NCBI GenBank assembly: GCA_039654915.1
Contig: CM077594.1
Span: 86,504,893 to 86,568,892, forward strand
Length of the DNA stretch: 64,000 nt
Direction: 5' to 3'
Source of the DNA: Aquilaria yunnanensis
Lineage: Eukaryota > Streptophyta > Magnoliopsida > Malvales > Thymelaeaceae
The notes below the pieces were generated by a model. It was not told where the DNA came from, made no database searches, and saw only the letters and a list, made by a program, of their open reading frames with translations. A program made the position numbers and the translations under genes. The first letter of the stretch is position 1. Every line of letters starts with the position of its first letter. Positions 48,870 through 60,505 of this stretch are shown piece by piece.

Positions 48870-49640
48870 GACAAGTTCTTAGATATGCATGCCTGGTGTT
48901 TAACTCAGCTACAGAAAGATAGTGCTACTGATGCAAAAGCCATTGCAGCTTTTATTGCTCGAATGATAGCAACCATAAAGCAATGGTACTTACGCCTAGG
49001 AGAATATCGACAGGCTCAACTCCTCTAATTGCTAACAGAAGATATACTTGTACTTACACTTTATGCAGAGTTTGTTGGTGATCAATTTTCTCTCACAGAT
49101 GTTGCTCGTGAAGAATTTCTCAAAATGAAATGTTGTTCTTACAATAAAAAAAATCTTGAAAAACATTTTAAGAGAATGATGAAGTGGTATTATCTCATTA
49201 GCACTGGATATGAAAATGATAATAATGTTAAGCAGGCTTATCTTAACTCTATTCTAGAGACAATTGGCCAAGAAACCCTCAGAATTATCTAACAAAGTGG
49301 GAAGACCGTGAATGATTTTTCATTTGAGAGACTTCATTAGACATTTATGGCAGCATTACAAAAGCTATGCAACACCCACACTTTCTTCAAAAGTTCAATC
49401 AATCACAAGGTTTATTTGACGAAGTTTGAAAAAAAACCAGAACTCTCTATTAGGTGCTCCAAAGAAGAGATATCACAGAAGGAAGGTCTATTCACCAGAT
49501 AAACCCTGAAGATTTAGAAGAAAAAGAAGGAGATTTTTCTGATACAATAAGAACACTAAAAAATTCAAACAGTGTTTCATATATTGCTAGCAAGGTCATT
49601 TCAATAAGAACTGTCCTAAAAAAAATTCTAAGTCAAAATC
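48870..49640 (+). pseudogene. Pararetrovirus coat-protein region with zinc-knuckle trace, broken
   Basis: Frames around 48880-49290 encode a helical, coat-like segment including EKHFKRMMKWYYLISTGYE and a KQAYLNSILETIGQETLR stretch, interrupted by TAA at 49026-49028 and again by stops after 49290. At 49573-49614 a Cys-rich C..C..GHFNKNC block, with a TAG inside it, corresponds to the CCHC zinc knuckle at the coat C-terminus. The upstream 47330-48870 part is a low-complexity, frame-shifting spacer with many polar residues. Confidence 0.7.
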
Positions 49641-50269
49641 AAATATGGCTTATACCATCACTCAAGTCACCAATGCAGATATCTCCAAAGATGATATGGA
49701 ATCCATCTTTTCTAAGACAGATGAGGAATCATCTACACTCTTTGCCATTGAAGCTTATTTTTCAGAGTTTGATTCAAGAGCAACTTCAATTTACTCTATG
49801 TAGATTGCTCCAATCAACTTAATTATTTTTACAGCTCAAGTCATCCCATAAGCAAAGACAAGATGTGGCTACCTTGCAATAAAAGGTTCAGAGTAGCAAA
49901 TGGAGCTTTCTATGTCACCTAAGTCAGCAGACCTATTCGTATCTATTTTTCACCAACAAAATACGTGGTTATCCTTGCTTATGTTTGTGATCGCGGTAGA
50001 TATATGATCCTTGGCTTTGATATCATCAAGCAATTGGTAGTTCAACAATGAACTGACAAGGGTCTCTAATTACACAAGTTTTTCTTTCCTTGGACTACAA
50101 CTCTAAGACTTTATTCTTGTGAAGTAGAAATATTGATTGTAAATCAACTGCAATCAGAAACTGATCTAGTCTATGGTTCAGTCATGAAGATGATTATTGA
50201 CCAATCTTGTGCTGAATTACATACAAAATTTGAAAAGAAACATCTTATCTAGTTGTAGAAAAATTCAAA

Positions 50270-51619
50270 GTTCTTTATTGAGCTTCCCTTTAAGAAAAAT
50301 GAGGATATCAATCCAATAAAGGCTACCCATTCAGGTATGACCCTAGATGAAAAAAGAATAGCGATCCAAGAGCTTCAGGACATAAAGGCCCAAGGTTTTA
50401 TCAAGCCACATCTTCATCATGGGCTTGTTAGGCCTTCTACGTCAATAAACATTCAGAACAAAAGATAAAGAAGCCCAAGCTTATCATTGACTATAAGTCC
50501 CTTAATGAGTTTCTGGTAGATATTAAATTTCCCTTGTCTTGCAAGAACACTCTTTTCGCCAATTTGACCAATGCCAAGATCTTCTCGAAGTTTGATCTCA
50601 AATCAAGATTTTGGCAATTGTCCATAAATCCCCATGACAAATACAAGACTACATTCTACATCCCTGATTTCCATTATCAGTGGACAATTTTACTATTTGG
50701 CCTAAAAACAGCACCCTCCTTATTCCAAAAGGCCATGATACAAATATTTGTGCCAACTCTGCCTTCGGCTCTTGTATACATTAATGATATTCTTTTGTTT
50801 TCACTTTGTACAGGTTTACATCTGAAGTTGTTAAATCAGTTATATTGTCAAAGATTATGATGTTATTTTATCACAAAGTAAGATGAAAATCGGGCAGATC
50901 TCTATTGAATTTCTTGTTGTGCAAATCATAGATAGTAAATATCATCGGCAACCACATATAGTCAATAAGATTCAAGATTTTTCAGATGATAATCTCACAC
51001 AGAAACAAGTTTAGAAAATCCTTGGACTTGTCAAATTATATTCGAGAGTTCATCCCAAAGTTGGCAAGCATTCTCCATCATTTACACATGTTTCTACATA
51101 AAGATGCACCACCTTGGTCCTCCTTTAAGCATAATGCAATTGTCAAACTCAAAGAAGTGGTCTAGACACTTCCACCTTTTAAGATTTTTGACAAAGGCAA
51201 AAAGACATTATGGACTGATGCATTTTATGAGTATTGGGGAGCGGTCCTCCTAAATGAACTTAACAGAGTTAGACACGTGTGCAAATACAATAACGAAGAA
51301 TTCAAAATTTCGGAAAAGCATTACCATTTCACTTATAAGGAAATCTTAGTTGTCAAACGAGAAATAAAAAAGTTCCAATTTCATCTCATTGATCATCACT
51401 TTTTTTTGTGGAAAGGGACATGTCAGCTTTCTAGAAAATGATGAACTTCAAGTAGAAGCAGCTACCCAACGCACAATTACCCGCTGGCAACAGTGGTTCA
51501 TATAGTTCAACTTTGATGTAAAGCATATAAAGGGTACCAACAACATCCTTGCAGACATACTAAGCAGGCCACCGAAGTCTTTCAAAAAACCTCCTAAACT
51601 TCCTAAACCAAAACATTGA
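50270..51619 (+). pseudogene. Pararetrovirus reverse transcriptase/RNase H region, broken
   Basis: The longest intact piece (50534-50860) has FSKFDLKSRFWQLSI, TTFYIPDFHYQWT, FGLKTAPSLFQKAM and ALVYINDILLF, in the order of caulimovirid reverse transcriptase. The active-site YIDD reads YIND at 50777-50788, which removes a catalytic Asp. RNase H follows in another frame (LWTDAF..WGAVLL about 51210-51255; ISEKHYHFTYKE about 51308-51345) and ends GTNNILADILSRPP before TGA at 51617-51619. Stops and frameshifts separate the parts. A protease region is expected before 50270, but I could not place its active site. Confidence 0.85.
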
Positions 51620-51620
51620 A

Positions 51621-52752
51621 ATGGCTTCCTCCTCATCCTATCCCCCTATTTTTGATAAAGAGAAAATTTTACCCTATGACATTGAACGTTATGAGTATTA
51701 ATCTTTCATGTTCACCCAGCATCACTGAGTATTTCATTATCGTGTTTTTCTTATTCAAATATATGGGTTTGAGAATTGCCCTATCAAACCTGTAGGGATT
51801 TACCCAAAATACCATTTTGCTTATCTCTTCTCCATTACAGACGTATTTCATTTTCCTCCCTTAGCCCTTTGTTTTTTATGGTATCTCTGCTCCATTCATA
51901 CCATAGGAATTATCTTTATTATTCCTCAGCTTCACCAACTTCTTACTTTTTCTAGAAACTTTCATATTGACTTCCAGTCATCTGAGCTTTTTACTTTCCC
52001 CCTCGGTTTGATCCTCTTTGTAATTGGATCAAGAATCTTCACCAATCCTATAAAGCTCTTAACCCTGCTATCCCTACTTCCCGTATCCGTTACCAATTAA
52101 ATAACATTTCCCTCTTAACTTCTCTCTTTTGTATGGAGCCGCTCATGTTATTTACATTTTCCACCAACCTATTACTTTCTTTAAAACCTTTTCTAGTTTA
52201 AGCCTTGTACCTTCCCCTATTTATCACCACTATAAAAACCTTGATTTTAACCTAGCTTATGTGTCGTGGCATCGTCCTGCTGAAATTTTTTATAGAACTT
52301 ATCGGTACAATCACACAGTGTTCTTAATGGAAGTATGGCCCCATGACATTCCAAACTAGCCATCTAACCCTTTTGATTATCAGGAGATGATTCATGAAGC
52401 CCTTCAATATTTTGATTATCATCAATGACTTCAAAAAGCTCAAGAAGATAGAGAAAGAGCAGAAAATGCACAAAGAACTCTTAATTGAATATCTTGTCCT
52501 ACTATAACTCCTTCACCAGAAACATTGTTGGAGGATCTGCCATTATCACAACCACGAATGAATATATCATGCATGATTGCAACTATGGTTTTATTTGTAC
52601 TCATTGGCGAGAACTTAATGGACCTGATCATGATGATCCTTATTTCTGGAAAGAATGCTAAGACTCACATAAGACCCTATCTGACTTTAACTATGAAGAT
52701 GAACACATTAACCTTCACCTCGATAATTCTCGGTAATTATCTGAGTGGTTAA
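51621..52752 (+). pseudogene. Pararetrovirus second ORF, broken
   Basis: ATG at 51621 comes one base after the polyprotein stop (TGAAATG). The frame MASSSSYPPIFDKEKILPYD soon meets TAA near 51699, and later pieces (52129-52359, 52525-52752) continue in other frames. Florendoviruses have an ORF of unknown function in this position; no motif is recognised here. Confidence 0.65.
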
Positions 52753-52933
52753 CATGTCTTCATCATGCATGTTTCAGTCTTCCGACAAAGCTTAGTGCCT
52801 TGTGTAGTAATATCTTTTACTTTTTATGTGGTAGACTCATTGGTTTGTTAGTGATCTGTTACTTACCTGTATTATTAGTGTGTGATGTAAGGGCTTATCT
52901 AACTAAGTTTGTCTATTTGTTTAGGCCCCTACC

Positions 52934-52941
52934 TATATAAG
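52934..52941 (+). promoter_or_regulatory. Pararetrovirus TATA box
   Basis: CCTATATAAGGGAGCC at 52932-52947 has the form of caulimovirid genomic promoters (CTATATAAGGA in the classic case). Start of transcription would be near 52965, with the leader running through the right end toward the primer site of the circular genome. The box itself is undamaged, so host-driven transcription of flanking DNA is conceivable. Confidence 0.7.
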
Positions 52942-53621
52942 GGAGCCTCATCTCAATTTGTAAACATCCTTTCTTCAATCCAAGAATATATTTCCTTATG
53001 TTCCTTCTTTCTCTCTCTAAGTTTTTTCTGGTAAAAGGGTAAAGTAGAGGTTCTTAATCCTCCAACTTTTTCTAATATTCAAAGTTGCCACTTTGTAGAT
53101 CCTCTCTGGATCAAAATCTTCAAGTTTATGATTATTAATCTTGAAGACAAATGGTGACTTATGAGTTGTTACTCTGTGTGAATCCTCTCTTAGTCTTCAT
53201 TTGTCTTAAATCCTAGTTTTTATAAACATTGGCCTTGATCCCTAATGGTTTTTTCTAGATAGTTCAATGATATTTTCAAAAGGTTTTTCAGTTATAGTTA
53301 AGTCTGAAAAGATGTGATTATGTCCTAGAGAACGCCTTTATTAACCTGGTTGCCTAGAGCCTCAATTAAGATTTGAAAGAAGGCTAAAGCATAAGGTTAC
53401 TATGTGTTTTCGGATTGTATCATCTTCAAGACTTGTCTGTAGCTTTCCAGTACCCATTTTTTGGATACTTGATTTGGGATAATTACATTAGGTCGAAAAC
53501 TAGTTGCCTGGTCTGTGGTGACGAATAGATTGGTGTAACAATGCCACTATACAAATCCCACTTTGAAACCTATGTTTTCAAAAATTATAATCATTAGGCT
53601 ATCTTGGAATAAAAAAAGGAA

Positions 53622-54945
53622 AAGTACATTTTTTGTTCTCTACTTTTGTCACTTTTTCCACTTCAATCCTAAAATTACTTGAGTTGCCAATGGATTCCTC
53701 TAACGTTTATTCTATAAGCTTTATTAGTCCTATAACTATTAAAATTATCATGTGTTTAACGGAACAGCCAGATAGCACTTAACGGCATTTAACTTACAAT
53801 ACATAAAGACATTTTTTTACCACCTTTAAGAAGTGAGGTGGTAATATGGGGCAGAGAAAAGATGTGGGGATGTGGACATAAAAAGGGGCCTGACCTTTCA
53901 ACACTGAGGAGGGGCTTTCAGTTGAGCTTGACTTTTTAACACGGAGTGGGGGTTGAGGAATGAATTCGACGTGGCAAGGTGGCAAATTTGCATATCTGAC
54001 ATGTTCTACATAATGTGGCAGAATGTAAGAGAAGAGAGGTGAAGGGCACCGGATTTGAGGTAAAGATCTGTGAGATCGGCGTCACTATTTTTTAGATGAA
54101 TCCGTTTCATTTTCTGATGTGTGCTGGTGAATCCATCGACGATGCCAACTTGATTGGTGAATCTTGTGTGAAATCCTTAATGATTTCTTTGAGTGGCCCT
54201 GTAAGTGTCATCACTGAATTGGGTACATTTGGCTTAGTGGAAAACTAGGTTGGCAAAAATCCTTCAGAACCTATGGTTGCTTGCTTTCAGCGAGTGAAAG
54301 GCATGGCAACAGGGAGAGTTTAACCCATAAATAATTAGCCCCTTATGGTTTCGATACTAGTAGCAATAGTTTCCCCACCACCACCTTTCCCAAGATCTAT
54401 TTCTATTCCAGTTAAATAACAAAATTTCCAAGAAACACTCTTAAAAATTATTTCCGATGATGATTTTGCTTCCAAAAAGATAGATCTGACTCTGATTCTC
54501 AAGGAAAATAGATCCAGATGCAGGACTCCTTTCAATTAGAGAAGAGAAAGCAGTAGAGAATCTTGCACCTGATTAGCACCAGACTCTTTATCTATCAATA
54601 GAATGGGATGTGACTTGGCCATTCACCTTCATTGGTCCTATTTTCTAGCAGGTGTTAGTGCTCAAAGGCGGTACGTGACAGATTGGAGGTTTGAGGAAGA
54701 TCAATTGGTCTCCGTGTAAACCAACTGGGCTAAAGGTGGGCCCCACATCACCACCTCACTTCTCAAACAAGCCTTATGTGTTGTAAGTTAAGTGACGTCA
54801 AGTGCCTTTTGGCTATTATGTCAAACACATGGTATTTCAATTGTATAGGACTAATTGAGCTTATGGAATAAACGTCAAAGGACTTTATTGCCAACTTGAG
54901 TAATTTTAGGATTGAAGTGGTAAAATTGGAGAACAAAAAATGTCC
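53622..54945. mobile_element. Mutator-like element with TIRs of about 200 bp, abutting the virus copy
   Basis: The left end (GTACATTTTTTGTTCTC, CCACTTCAATCCTAAAATTA, then AACGTTTATTCTATAAGCT) matches the reverse complement of the right end (GGACATTTTTTGTTCTCC, CCACTTCAATCCTAAAATTA, GACGTTTATTCCATAAGCT) to about 200 bp, ending in GAGAAGTGAGGTGGT-type words. The 900-bp centre has no transposase; its frames (for example 54335-54535 minus) are unrecognised. A run of 16-17 C follows at 54947-54963. The left end lies 12 bp from the end of the pararetrovirus, so one inserted at the edge of the other. Confidence 0.8.
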
Positions 54946-54963
54946 CTCCCCCCCCCCCCCCCC

Positions 54964-55683
54964 AAATGAACAAACCTCATCCAATCCATTAAACGACTAT
55001 TGCACAATCGATTTAAGGAGCATACTAGTAATCTACTTGCACTTTGTTGCAGGTCGGTCAACAAAGTTACAAAACTTTCATATTAAATGCATTTACATTG
55101 GAAAAGGATATAAAAAAAAATTTATGGATTTAAAACTAAGTAATGATCAATTTAAAAGTTTTAGAAAACTTAAAATGTTTCAAAATTATTGGTAATCAAT
55201 TTGTTTTAGAATTTAGGCACAAAATGGGTTCTTGATTATAACTCAGGCAAGTTTGGGCCTAAGATAATAAAAAATTTAAAACATCTTTTGTTTATTGTGA
55301 TGTAGTGGTAAAAAAGTCTGATTTTGAAGTTTGAGGACCAAAAGTTATAAGCATGCACAAATAAAGTACCTATTTTGTAATTTATCATTTTTATTTTGGA
55401 CACCATTTTGGGCCAAGAAAAACAAATGGGCTAAACCAAAAAAGACTGCCCAAAAAAAAAAAAGCAATTTCAGACAAAAAAGAAACAGTCAAAATGCAAA
55501 CCCCGCCCCAAAAAAATAACAGCCCAAATCAAAAACGAAAAAACTGTAGCAAGGGGCCAAGCAAAAGCAAACAAATCAGCCGTAAAAGCTTATGACCGGC
55601 CCACACTTAACCCAAACAGAAGGTTTTTGTAGCACCAATCATACTATTACTAAGGTCAAATCAAAGCTTGTTGCTTGAGTTAT
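54964..55683. other. Intergenic DNA, nothing recognised
   Basis: AT-rich with an A-rich GCCCAAA(T)C-containing stretch at 55410-55600. Short open frames only. Confidence 0.4.
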
Positions 55684-55685
55684 TA

Positions 55686-55920
55686 CTCCTTCTATCCCAT
55701 TTTTTTTTGCTTCATTTGATTTTTTTTACTAGCCTTACTTAAATTTATTTATATTATTATTTATTAGAAAAAATTTTAAAAAATATATTTAAAAACTATA
55801 AGTCTTAATTTATAATTCATATGTAAAAATTTTTCATTTATATGCTAAAATGTTAAAAATAAAAAGTTGTATATTAATTATTGAAAAATGAATGATGCAA
55901 ATAATTTAGGACAAAGGGAG
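55686..55920 (+). mobile_element. Stowaway MITE with TA target duplication
   Basis: Ends CTCCTTCTATCCCATTTTTTTTTGC and, inverted, CTCCCTTTGTCCTAAATTATTTGC, flanked by TA at 55684-55685 and 55921-55922. 235 bp, AT-rich, non-coding. An inverted relative lies at 58068-58275. Confidence 0.85.
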
Positions 55921-55922
55921 TA

Positions 55923-56653
55923 TAATTTGGCTATACAGAAACACCTCGAAACTATATATCCCTATTCGCAAGCTGGTTGATACTTTTCAAACTTGTTTTC
56001 ATCCCAAAATAAATGATAATAATAAATGACAATATCTCCAGTAGCTTTCTTATAATTTCTATAAACTAGGAAAGTGAAAATTGAAATCTTCATAATTTTT
56101 TACTCTAACTTTAATAGATTCTCTATTTTATGGAATCTTGCATTTATTATACAACAATTAAATATGATGCATTTAAAGTAAATTCACAATTAAATATTAT
56201 GCATTTAAAGCAAATTCAAATTAGTCGTTAGTTTCGTTATTACAATAATTAAATATTCTATTTAAATTGATAACATTCTATATTATTGAGAGCAAGTAAG
56301 AAAAGTCAACATGTCAAGAGGAGAAGGAGACAAAAGGTGAAAGCAATAGATATTAGAGTTTTCATGAATATAATAAATTGACTCTCTTGTATTATCTCAT
56401 TTCTAATTTTAGAGGATGAGATGCCAAAACTATTAGAGTGAAAAAAAAAAACTCAGTATTTCATAAAATGGAGAAAATTGAAAAAGTTGTGCTTTTAAAA
56501 TTTCTTCTAATTGTTGCCCTGCCACGGAGGTCATAAAACCATAACCACGAGAAGTGTGAACAGTGCAAATATGCAATGTAGTAGTCAATAGATTTCAAAC
56601 AATTAATTATGGATTAGCAAATAAAATCCTGAATAATGAACATAATGAACTGA
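55923..56653. other. AT-rich intergenic DNA, nothing recognised
   Basis: A short duplicated phrase (CAATTAAATAT(G/T)ATGCATTTAAAG) occurs twice at about 56153-56201. No coding signal. Confidence 0.45.
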
Positions 56654-56821
56654 GTTGCGGGGGTTGTTGTGTCTCGTCTTGAAAATGCCAGAAGACTGTC
56701 TCAGTCTGGCAAGCAACTGACTGAAGAAACAGAACAGCATCAGATACGCATTTCCCAGAAATCATTACTGGATAAGGTAAGCCAGTGTGCTGAAAATGAA
56801 ATCCAGCCTATTGCCAGTTAG
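56654..56821 (+). pseudogene. Isolated exon-like segment, gene unknown
   Basis: The frame from 56654 reads VAGVVVSRLENARRL, then SQSGKQLTEETEQHQIRIS, then QKSLLDK, and meets a good donor AAG^GTAAGC at 56776/56777; if unspliced it ends at TAG 56819-56821. The residue mix is typical of a real helical protein and unlike neighbouring random frames. No upstream or downstream partner exon was found, and I do not recognise the family. It may be a relic of a transposed gene piece, or chance. Confidence 0.35.
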
Positions 56822-57477
56822 TTTATTTGAAGAGAACCAAAGGAAATTTAACTTATTACATTTCTCAATGTGGTTGGTTTGTGTGATCCAGCAGAAAACA
56901 AACTGCCCAGCAGCAGCAGCAGTAATAGTAGTACGTACATTGGTTGCTTTTTGTTTCATTTCCAGCTGCCCATTGGAGTTGCTTACGTTGGTCCTTCCCA
57001 CCTTCATTTATTTTTATTTCACCACCCACAAACTGTTTTTAACTATGCACCTGTTGATGTTAATGTGCTTCTATAGTAACTTCCTTATTTTATTTTATTT
57101 TATTTAGAAGCATCTATACAAGGTAATGTTATTAAAATTGAAATTTCACATGAAATTGCTTTTTATTTTATGTGAATCATAGCCATAGAATCAAATCAGA
57201 ATTGTAATTGCAATTGATTATAAACATATAATCTAATTGAATCATTTTTTCTACTTCGGATCACAAAATCATAAAATTCTAAGGTTTAAATCAGGATTTT
57301 GATAACCTTAATACAATGTATAGTATAAGTATTAAGAGATTCTCATACATAGGAAAGAGAGAAAATGTCCACTTTGTTCAGAACTCAAGAGATAATTGAA
57401 CCAGGATTAAAGCGTTAGGAGAATAATGAGGTCAAAGTTAAAACCACTTGCCTACCGCATATCCTTTTGGCCGCTTA
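56822..57477. other. Intergenic DNA, nothing recognised
   Basis: A small (CAG)n/(TAG)n tract lies at 56909-56933. Frames through 56787-57107 on both strands have no domain. Confidence 0.45.
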
Positions 57478-57818
57478 GAACCAATTTGTTTTAACTTAAG
57501 TCAACTGATTTATTTTTATTTTTATATTTTTTTACCTGAAACTAATTTTATTTGAAAGTTAATATTATGTAAATGAAATAATTAATTTAAAAGTAAATTT
57601 TCAGAATGTTGTTAAATTTTTATAAATTTTTATTTTCTAAGGCTTGAAATTAAAAAAATTCATAAAAATTTAGTAAAATTATAAAAATTATATTTTAATA
57701 AATTATTACAACTGCATAATATTATTTTTAATTAAAATTAATTTTTAAATAAAAAAAATATTAAAATAAAAATAAATAATTTTTTAATCAATTAACTTAA
57801 ATTAAAATGAATCGGGTG
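57478..57818. mobile_element. Fold-back MITE, copy 2
   Basis: Starts GAACCAATTTGTTTTAACTT and ends with inverted AACTTAAATTAAAATGAATC. The two halves pair across a hinge near 57640. Same family as 7697-8050 by terminal and internal words (ATTTGAAAGT(C/T)AAT, AAAATTCATAAAAATTTA). Confidence 0.7.
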
Positions 57819-58067
57819 TTAATCACTAAGCAAAAGGATTGAGATCTTTTCCAGATTCAATGTCGGCCTGCTTCTTTTTCAATTGACTCTTATGTAGAGG
57901 TGTAAAAAGTAGTGTGCTAGTTTTCGATATGACTTAGTCCATCCGTGATGAGAGAAGGGAAGGGGGCCAAGCAAAGTGCAGCACATCCCAAAATTTGAAT
58001 TTTTTTTTTCAAATTATGTGACCAAAATTCAAATTTTCAGTGTTTTATTATATAAAATACATCCTCC

Positions 58068-58275
58068 ACTCTATATTTTTTATATTATTTATTTTTTAGT
58101 AATTAATTTATAATTTTTTTAATATTTTAGTATATAAATGAAGAATTTTTATATAAGAATAATAAATCATGATATATAGTTTTTAAATATATTTTTAAAT
58201 TTTTTTTCTAACAAATACTAATATAAATAAATTTAAGTTAAATTATATGAAAAAGTCAAATGGTGTAAAAAATAT
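58068..58275 (-). mobile_element. Stowaway-like MITE, inverted relative of 55686
   Basis: Read on the minus strand it shares AACTTAAATTTATTTATATT, ATTTGTTAGAAAAA, ATATATTTAAAAACTATA and CATTTATATACTAAAAT with 55686-55920. Outer end on the plus strand is CATCCTCCACTCTATATTTT. Non-coding. Confidence 0.7.
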
Positions 58276-59969
58276 GGGACAAAATTGAACATAACGATGC
58301 AATTGCTAAAAGAACTGTAAAAAAAAACTAAAAATACTCAATATTTATTTTATTATCTTTACGCATGAAAGACACCCAAAGTTTTGTGAATACATATCAA
58401 TATGAGATCAGACACGTTACTCTCACATTTCTCTAAGTCCTAAAATTAGAGTTGAGGTTACCACTTTCTTACAAAATTCTTATTTCATTTATAATCGATT
58501 CGAGTCGGACCTCATTTATGGAGGAAGCTCTCCTAAAAGCTATTTCTCCATTTATGATAGACAAAATATAGAATTTACATAAGGAATGAAGAGCTTCTTA
58601 GCAAATTACCTGATCTATTTAGTGTAAATTTTGTTAAAATTATAGGGGAACTCATTACCTCAGGTTTTTACATCTTAAAATATTTGAGGAATGTAAGTCA
58701 GGTGAAATTCAACCCAAATATCAAGATGGAGAAAGTAATTAACAATACCTCTTAGCTTGTTTCAAAATCCAAGAACTTTGATCATTGATGAGACCCAAAA
58801 CAACCCTAACTAATTAGAGAATAAATAAGACAGCAGAGGGACAGGCCAGGGAGATGAGGACATTTGGAAAAGGTAATAAATAAGTATCCATAATTGAATT
58901 TGGTGAGCTGAAATCAGTTCACAGATACTACAAGTTCTCTGCATGTGCACCCAAAATCTCAAATCATCAACCCACATGCTCTGCTCCTCCATCAAAAATT
59001 TTCCAGGAATTTTCCAAAGGAAGACCAAGTTCAGTGAGATCAGCTCTGGTTGGATAAAAGCCCAGAATAATTCCAAAAGCAAGCATGACCCTGCATTGAC
59101 CTAGGGCCAATCCATGGCTAGATCACATAAATTTTTTTTTTTACTTGCCTAATTAAAGCCTGGGTTGCTTCTGCTTATAGGAGGAAAAGTGAGGGCGTCA
59201 CATGGTAACCCCAGCCTGGGGTTTGAATATTTCGGTGCACGGAAAAAGGGGCAGTGAAAATTTCCAGAATGGACCAACTGTGTCCCTCCAACACGGCCAA
59301 TATTCCATTCAAAGAACTCTCTCTGCCTACAACCCAACATGTTGCTAACCACCTGAGACCGACTCAAAACTCAAAAAAGCGATAGAGTAATTTATTTATG
59401 TTTCCATGAAATTTCTTCATACGTTCAGGATGTAATGTAACTATTATTTGATTAATGGAATTGAACTGCCGCTAGTCCATGAACATTTGCAGTGGTGTCT
59501 CTGTTATTTCAGTTTGGACTAAGGTGATTAGCCAATTTAACAAGAAAAATCAAACAAAGTTAAACTAAAATATTTCAATCCAGTTTGAATTAAAATCGTA
59601 ACAACCTATTTTTTGGATAGCCCTTATAGTTCCATTAAAAATATAGCATTTGAATATGAGAACTTCCAAAAACTCAAGTGAACAAAGGAGGTTAAAATAC
59701 AGGAAAACCACAGACACTCTTGCAAGTTCACATTTACACTAGGCTTCAAATATATTATTCAATGGTTGAGATGAAAAAAGCTAAAAATTATCATTAGATT
59801 ACTTTTTTAAAATTCTAATACTAATCACTGATGTTAATATCAAACGAGACTTATAAATGAATGGATATTGACACATATGTGGAGGAAATGCTCATCTGTT
59901 ATGGAAAGGGATGCATATTTTCGTTAGAAATGGCAATGTAGCATTACATGTTTTTGAAATACTATATAC
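58276..59969. other. Intergenic DNA with unassigned minus-strand frames
   Basis: The minus-strand frames 58810-59082 (90 codons) and 59149-59367 (72 codons) sit in sequence of mixed composition and could be parts of a non-coding transcript or decayed gene, but no domain, splice chain or repeat match supports a call. Confidence 0.35.
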
Positions 59970-60225
59970 TCCATCTATTCCGAAAAGGATGATAATTTTT
60001 TTTAATATCTAATTTATCTTACTATCATCATTTAAACTCTCTTTTCACAAAACTTAAAAAAAAAGAATATTTTCTTTTTCTAGTCCTTATTTAAATTCCC
60101 ATCATACGAAACCTAAAACGAATTTTTAAAAAATTTTAGTTATAGGGGTAAAAGTGAAAAAAATAAAAATAAATTATATACATCTTAATCTCTATACCTA
60201 AAGAAATGCATCATCCAAAATTAAA
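59970..60225 (+). mobile_element. Stowaway-like MITE
   Basis: Left end CTCCATCTATTCCGAAAAGGATGATAA; right end inverted CTCCATTTAATTTTGGATGATGCA. About 250 bp, AT-rich, non-coding. A TA flank is present at the left; the right flank is unclear. Confidence 0.65.
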
Positions 60226-60254
60226 TGGAGGAAAGATGTCATTGTTTTTGAAAT

Positions 60255-60475
60255 ACTCCATTGGCCCAAAAGCGATTACAATATGTTCTATATTAAGCTG
60301 TTTCAATTACAACATTTTTATATTTAATAAAATTCTTTATCATTTCAATGTTCACCTTTTTTAATTTTCTAATTTATGTGTAAAAAATTAAGGATAAAAA
60401 TTAAAACAACTCAATTTTTTTCTATTTTCTTAATCTCCGTACTAAACCAAATAATTTAATAAGATGAGAGGAAAG
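60255..60475 (+). mobile_element. Stowaway-like MITE
   Basis: Left end ATACTCCATTGGCCCAAAAGC; right end AATAAGATGAGAGGAAAGTATT. Internal phrases TTAAGGATAAAAATTAAAAC and CTTAATCTCCGTACTAAAC match the element at 45738-45965. Confidence 0.65.
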
Positions 60476-60505
60476 TATTTGTATAAAAATGATACAATTT
60501 TTTCA

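Larger units (their letters stand above)
46202..53609 (+). mobile_element. Endogenous pararetrovirus (Caulimoviridae, florendovirus-like), decayed
   Basis: A 7.4-kb block holds, in order, a tRNA-Met-type primer site, a movement-protein region, a coat-protein region with zinc-knuckle trace, a reverse transcriptase/RNase H region, a second ORF, a TATA promoter and a leader. No integrase and no LTRs are present. The first and last 48 or so bases (46202-46250 and 53560-53609) are imperfect direct repeats starting ACTTTGAAACCTATGTTTTC. As caulimovirid genomes are circular, this fits integration of just over one genome length. The gene order with a separate ORF after RNase H is that of florendoviruses, known as ancient endogenous sequences of flowering plants. 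Every coding region is broken by stops and frameshifts, so it is a fossil. Confidence 0.88.

Noticed and set aside
46202..53609. Interpretation of the terminal direct repeats as short LTRs or a target duplication
   Set aside because: No integrase, LTR length far too short, and the gene order is that of a pararetrovirus; 48 bp is too long for a target duplication.
57897..57960. TAGAGGTGTAAAAAG as the end of another hAT element
   Set aside because: No inverted partner end or 8-bp duplication nearby.
58810..59367. Two minus-strand frames as exons of one gene
   Set aside because: No shared domain or convincing splice chain, and the translations look random.
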